A DNA stretch of 11,652 nucleotides, from NCBI GenBank assembly GCA_003024985.2, contig PXIH01S0027999.1; one strand, given 5' to 3'. This document shows, in pieces, positions 7,329 to 11,652 of the stretch. This stretch comes from Euperipatoides rowelli. Lineage: Eukaryota > Onychophora > Udeonychophora > Euonychophora > Peripatopsidae. Under the pieces are notes generated by a model that was given only the letters and a program-made list of their open reading frames with translations, searched no databases and was not told where the DNA came from. The position numbers and the translations under genes were made by a program. The number at the start of each line of letters is the position of its first letter. Positions within the stretch are counted from its first letter, which is position 1.

Positions 7329-9384
7329 GACATAGGATGTAAGATCTATAAATCCTGTTACATAACATTGAAAAATAATAAGTAAACTAAATGAAACATT
7401 TTATTAAAAGTTAAACACTATTAATTTTTTTAATTTTAGCATCGTTTACAGGAATTATTTCAATACTAATTCCTAAGTAACACAGACTACAAGTTATAAA
7501 TTTAAAAAATCGCCACGATAAAACAAATGTGATCTTAACTCACTTGTATTTTAACAAATAAAGTATAGCCTCTATTGCTTTGCTAATGCATAGCTATCAA
7601 TATTTATGGGTTAATCTTACACATTTAAGTATTTTTAAATGGCAAATTGACAACCATATACACATAATTGATAACCTTTTAATCTCAGGTGTTATTTTAT
7701 GGAAATTCTCACATAGTTGTCAACTGATGTTATAATTCTCATTTTCTTTTTGATGTTTATTAGTTCTTTTAAAAAAATGCTGTAGTTTATCATTGTCTAA
7801 ATAAATACAGTAGGCCTAAGTCAAATTGCAAATAATGGAAGAGAGGAGAGTGAGAAAAAGGNGAGGAAAGGATATATATATTTTTTTCTTTTTCTCTTTG
7901 TTATTTAGTTCACTATGTAATGTTATTGTATACTTTATATTTTATATTGTACAGAAATGTCTAATTTCTAAATAATAAAGAATTTGAATTTATATTACAA
8001 ATACAAAACAAACAAAAAATCACAATTATTTTAAATTATAGAATATAATAAGGCTACCATAATTTCAAGAGAGGTAACCTGGACAGATGTAATGGAGGGG
8101 AGATCAGGTCTAGCTAGTGGTCCTTCACCCCTCCCTCCACCCTTCCCTAGAATTTAAAAAAAAAAAACTATGTTTAAATATTGTAATTACAGTATAATTT
8201 CAACATATTTAAAACAATATATTTTTTCTTTTGATATATTTCTGCTCAATCCATTCTATAGTTTATAAATTCATTTCTCAAAAAAGACAAAAAAATATCA
8301 AGTGATCATTTTAAAACATTATAATCCTTGCTTATATGTGTTAAAAATTAAAAAATTGCTGAATAGGCCTACTGAAGACAATGGAATTTGAGACCAAATA
8401 AGAACACTACCAAATCATTATTATTTTTAAATCAAAAGTACAATGCACATAAACTAATTGAACATTTATGAGACAGTCAGACAGTTAACTAATGTGTGTT
8501 CTTTTTGCTTTTTATTTATTTATTTCTTCATTGTATAAAATTATTAGTGTTTTCATAAGTTCAAATTAAAAATTGATAACTATGTACATGTTTAGATTAA
8601 AAAAAAAAACAATGGGACAAAAATCAAAACTTGTACAAATGTTTCATTTGCACAATTGTCTTGGGACACTGGGAAAAATAGTCTGAAACCAGTACTGTTC
8701 CAGACAAACCGGAACAAGTGATAGCCTTATCAAAATAATTTATGCACATTGAAATGAATTATATTATAATTTATAAAGCTGTCGGAGCTATTACAGTCCT
8801 AAGTTTTAAATAAACTATGAACTTATGTCTGTTACTATCCCATTTTTGGCAGTATCTTTCCGATTTTAAACTTTTTGGCCATTGTCTGGCTTAGCTGCAT
8901 TATAAAATGCTAGTTTAACATCTTTTAAATTTTTTTTTATTAAAATAAATAATAAATAGTTATAAATTGCTAACAAAGTGTCACTTAACATCTTAAAAAA
9001 AAAAACATATTAAAAGAAAATGGCAGCTTATTTTTAAGTCACACTGTTTTTCAGAAAATCCCCTATATCAGTTTCTAAATTTTGAAAGCTGGGAACCCTA
9101 CAGATTCCTATTTCAAGCCATTATTAAATAATTAATTATTAACATTATATTCTATTTGTTGTTCATGCTAGATCAACAATTCTTAACTCTATCTTATTTA
9201 ATACTAAATATTTAATTAAATTTAATACAATATTCATTAATTCTTAAAACACTATATTAATAACCTATTGTATTTTATTGAATGTATAATGCTAAATATT
9301 TGATTGCTAAATAATGAGAACTTGACTATGAAGTTAAGTACACTTAGTTTTTTAAATTATCATAACTCTACATATTTATTTCAG
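7329..9384. other. Noncoding AT-rich stretch
   Basis: No gene is supported over about 2 kb. It contains one N (7862), a purine-rich patch (about 7838-7870), (TTTA)n near 8510-8523, many A/T homopolymers, and a C/T-rich patch at 8120-8148 whose CCCCTCC can pair with GGAGGGG at 8094-8100. A possible retroelement tail near 7970 is listed separately. The right end carries the 3' splice signal of the exon at 9385. Confidence 0.7.
7890..7995 (+). mobile_element. Possible 3' tail of a non-LTR retrotransposon or SINE
   Basis: A T-rich stretch ends in AATAATAAAGAATTTGAATT at about 7970-7989, which has an AATAAA polyadenylation signal followed by a short GAATTT-like tail. Invertebrate LINEs often end this way. 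No upstream coding remnant was recognised and no target duplication found, so this is only a weak call; a host transcript end is another reading. Confidence 0.25.
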
Positions 9385-9458
9385 CTTGCACTCCACCCCC
9401 TAGCTATGATGAAAGCTTGAAAGGACCACCACCAAAAAGAGAACAAATTTCCACGTAA
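9385..9458 (+). CDS. Candidate terminal exon encoding a PPxY-containing tail
   Basis: A good 3' splice site (pyrimidine-rich CTCTACATATTTATTTCAG ending at 9384, with a branch-point-like CATAAC about 20 bases upstream) is followed by an open frame starting in phase 2. It encodes CTPPPSYDESLKGPPPKREQ then IST and a TAA stop at 9456-9458. The PPSY is a PPxY motif, the usual ligand of WW domains such as those of Nedd4-family ubiquitin ligases, and Pro-rich PY tails are common at the cytosolic C-terminus of small membrane proteins. The GC content and codon use stand out from the AT-rich surroundings. A 5' splice-like GTAATA overlaps the stop (9455 on), so an internal 70-bp exon is the alternative. 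I do not recognise the gene; the rest would lie outside the window to the left. Confidence 0.5.
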
Positions 9459-9718
9459 TAACTTTTTTTTTTTTAAATTTCAGATTAAAATTGTTTCTAT
9501 TTATTTACAAATAATTTTATTTTATTATTTCTATAAGAAAGTTATCAGTGAAATTTCTAAACTTTGGTTTAATTATTAGCTGACTATTTATAAATTTATA
9601 GTAATCTATCCTAAGGGTTAAAATTCAGTTTATGGGATCCTCATATTGAGTTTTGAAATGAACTGAATGAAGTGTTCAGGTCCGAAGTTGTCTAATTATT
9701 AGTACTAGTAATCCCGTG

Positions 9719-9784
9719 TTGGTCGAAATTCGACCAATAAGATAATTTCCTTTGTAAAAAGCCGCCACTCCTTTGTAAAAAGCC
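9719..9784. repeat. Palindrome plus paired 15-bp direct repeat
   Basis: TTGGTCGAA at 9719-9727 and TTCGACCAA at 9729-9737 form a perfect 9-bp inverted repeat around one base. Just after it CCTTTGTAAAAAGCC occurs twice, at 9749-9763 and 9770-9784, 21 bases apart. The group sits immediately before the first copy of the long duplicated block and may be the edge of a repeat family. Confidence 0.85.
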
Positions 9785-9793
9785 ACACAACGC

Positions 9794-9947
9794 TAAACAA
9801 TGAATGTTTTAATTGTATATATAAATTTTAGCTCATTGCACTCCCTCTCCATATAAACTTTAACTCTGCCAAATGTCACACTACTCCATGGCCCAATATG
9901 CTTAAAAATGGATCCAAAGTTTTCTCTTCACGTATTAATATATAGAT
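9794..9947 (+). repeat. Dispersed direct repeat, copy 1
   Basis: This block begins TAAACAATGAATG and ends TATAGAT and is repeated at 10350-10510. The first 80 or so bases are identical in both copies; after that about five substitutions and two small length changes separate them. It has no open frame or known motif. It could be a repeat family member or a local duplication. Confidence 0.93.
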
Positions 9948-10219
9948 ATTGATACAGCTAATTACAAAGAATATTTTACATTGAAATTTATACATGAAAA
10001 TAAATTCCAATATAATTTTTACAAATTGATATAATAATAAATTAAATGCCTTTTTGGTAATTGAATGTGTACCTTTGATTATAAATATTTATGAACAATG
10101 AGCTGATTCCACTCAGCTAGGCCCACAGGCACAGTTTGTGCTTAATATTAACTTTCTTTTTAAAATTTTTTTACCTGAAGCCAGATCATTTTTAATTAAA
10201 AAAAAATATCCTATCAAGA

Positions 10220-10320
10220 TATGTCTCGGAGCAGTTGGGAAGAATGCAGGCAGCCAACGAGGACAACATGGGTTCAAACTCGCTTAGGGCATATATACTC
10301 ATGTGACGTTCTAAAAAAAA
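10220..10320 (+). mobile_element. Possible tRNA-derived SINE
   Basis: GGAGCAGTTGGG at about 10227-10238 resembles a polymerase III A box, and GGGTTCAAACTCG at about 10268-10281 a B box. They lie about 40 bases apart, as in tRNA genes, and the unit runs into an A-rich end after GACGTTCT near 10310. The region has higher GC than its surroundings. No cloverleaf with paired acceptor arms was found, so a true tRNA gene is unlikely. Confidence 0.45.
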
Positions 10321-10349
10321 AAGTCATATTTTCTTCAAAAAAAAATAAN

Positions 10350-10510
10350 TAAACAATGAATGTTTTAATTGTATATATAAATTTTAGCTCATTGCACTCC
10401 CTCTCCATATAAACTTTAACTCTGCCAAATCTCACACTCCTCCGTGCGCCCAATATGCTTAAAAAGGGATCCAAAGTTTTCCCTTCACGTATTAATATAG
10501 GCCTATAGAT
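10350..10510 (+). repeat. Dispersed direct repeat, copy 2
   Basis: Second copy of the block at 9794-9947. It starts directly after the ambiguous base at 10349. Relative to copy 1 it has an extra GGCCTA-like insertion before the final TATAGAT and scattered substitutions in its right half. The sequences left of the two copies are unrelated: a palindrome and 15-mers in one case, an A-rich SINE-like tail in the other. Confidence 0.93.
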
Positions 10511-11520
10511 TATTATTAATTCACAAAACATTTAAAAGTAGTAAAATGTGGAGTTGCTGACAATTTTTCACAGTCAAAGGGTGAGGGTAGGAAGGATATT
10601 GCTAACATAATTTATTTTGTGGGGAAAGGTCTTTATTATACTTTTTCTATGTTAGAAGCGGAAAGCACTAACAAAATATTTAGAAATTATACATTTTGTC
10701 AATGTGGGCCTTATTTACAAAGCATTTCAGTCGAGCATGCTAGGCTCTAAAGTATAAAATGGAGTTAGTTTTTTATTGAAATAAAAATATATTTGATTTA
10801 TTTTTAAATAGCAACATGTATTATAGCTGCTAAGATTTAAAATTTTAGTTCAATTAGTTAACTTTTGTAGCTGGACCACTTCCAAACAATTTTTAATGGT
10901 CCTTAGACATTTTTAGTGGTCTCGGAACACAGAACCACCACAAAATTATTGCACAGTAAGTGGACTATATGGAAGACATTTTATAACTAGGATGTGCATC
11001 AAATAAGCAATTTGCAGTTGCCATTGTCTGAGAATCCAACCAGTTGATATAAAAGCTAGGAGAATCAGTTGACCAACACTGTCACCCCAGAGATTCACAT
11101 ACTCATACTCTCTGGCTTGACCTGCTAACCTGGTCAAATAGTCTAGCCATTCAATAGCTAGACAAATGCTGTAATGGCTGTCCATGATAAAGACAGTGGC
11201 TGTTCCTGATATTTAACTGCCAAATATTATCTTAAGTATAGCCTAATCATTCCCTGAGGTAGACAAGACTAAAGATAAAACCTTGAGTTGCAAGTGCTAA
11301 ATTACAATTAGCTGAACCCATCATATCTACAAACTTTGGTAAGCACAAATTTGAACATTATTCTCTGTAATTATCTTGCCATCTAAAATACAATAATCGT
11401 ATGATCTCTTGTGTCAATCATTCAATCCATGCATAATAATTATTGTTATATACAGTATATGTTTTGCAAATGATATTATGTTATAATAAATCATATTGAA
11501 TTTAAATTACTATTTCCAAG
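10511..11520. other. Noncoding stretch with short stem-loops
   Basis: No gene is supported. A 79-codon minus-strand open frame at 10946-11185 lacks recognisable motifs. This part is less AT-rich than most of the window and holds three neighbouring short stems at 11117-11137, 11141-11163 and 11178-11196. Near 10890-10915 TTTTTAATGGTCCTTAGACA and TTTTTAGTGGTCTCGGAACA form an imperfect direct repeat. Confidence 0.6.
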
Positions 11521-11540
11521 TAGAATTAGAATTAGAATTA
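11521..11540. repeat. (TAGAAT)3 short tandem repeat
   Basis: Three perfect copies of the hexamer TAGAAT followed by TA. It is short and may be the tail of an unrecognised retroelement, since such tandem tails are common at LINE ends, but nothing upstream supports that. Confidence 0.85.
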
Positions 11541-11652
11541 AAGGATAAAGGTAAATATAAGTCAAAGACTTTTATACCTAAACAAGACATTGAAAACAAT
11601 GATAGATAGAAATCTGTCTAGAGCCTTTTTAAAACTAGGGAGATTTCCCTGA

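Noticed and set aside
10227-10285. A functional tRNA gene
   Set aside because: A- and B-box-like words are present but no acceptor stem pairing or anticodon arm could be formed.
10946-11185. 79-codon minus-strand open frame
   Set aside because: No domain, splice signals or codon pattern distinguish it from chance.
1-11652. CRISPR array, operon or bacterial defence system
   Set aside because: No regularly spaced repeats of that kind, no bacterial gene organisation; the content is animal genomic DNA.

Overview
The window is animal nuclear DNA, AT-rich and almost free of host coding sequence. It holds long A/T runs, microsatellites, TIR and tRNA-derived repeats, splice-like signals and decayed transposon genes, with no bacterial gene organisation. 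Short TAGGCCTA-type words and the mix of repeats fit an invertebrate, possibly a mollusc, but I cannot name the species. Single N bases lie at 4626, 7862 and 10349.

Positions 59 to about 4180 hold one decayed Ty3/gypsy-type LTR retrotransposon on the minus strand. Read from right to left it shows a possible LTR (about 4180-3961), a primer-binding-site-like word (3956-3939), Gag (about 3836-2930), an aspartic protease (about 2900-2290), reverse transcriptase and thumb (about 2275-1310), the native Ty3-type RNase H (about 1310-915), a second, cellular RNase H1-like domain (about 860-385), and the linker that normally leads to integrase. A (TGTA)n microsatellite at 1-58 ends the recognisable protein, so integrase and the far LTR are missing or lie outside the window. 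Many frameshifts and stops show this copy is dead. The main discovery is the tandem pair of RNase H domains: the second is the best preserved part of Pol, while the native one no longer shows two of its expected catalytic aspartates.

From 4181 to 11652 the sequence is noncoding apart from one credible short exon on the plus strand (9385-9458). That exon encodes a Pro-rich tail with a PPSY motif ending in a stop codon. If it is real, much of the window is intron or flank of a plus-strand gene and the retrotransposon lies antisense to it.

The same part holds a perfect 21-bp hairpin (4498-4542), a hAT/Charlie-like terminus (5574 on) followed by an imperfect 88-bp palindrome (5679-5766), a 441-bp non-autonomous TIR element (6888-7328), a CTCF-like motif (6482-6497), a tRNA-SINE-like unit (about 10220-10320), and two copies of a block of about 155-160 bp (9794-9947 and 10350-10510). 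The second copy starts directly beside an ambiguous base.
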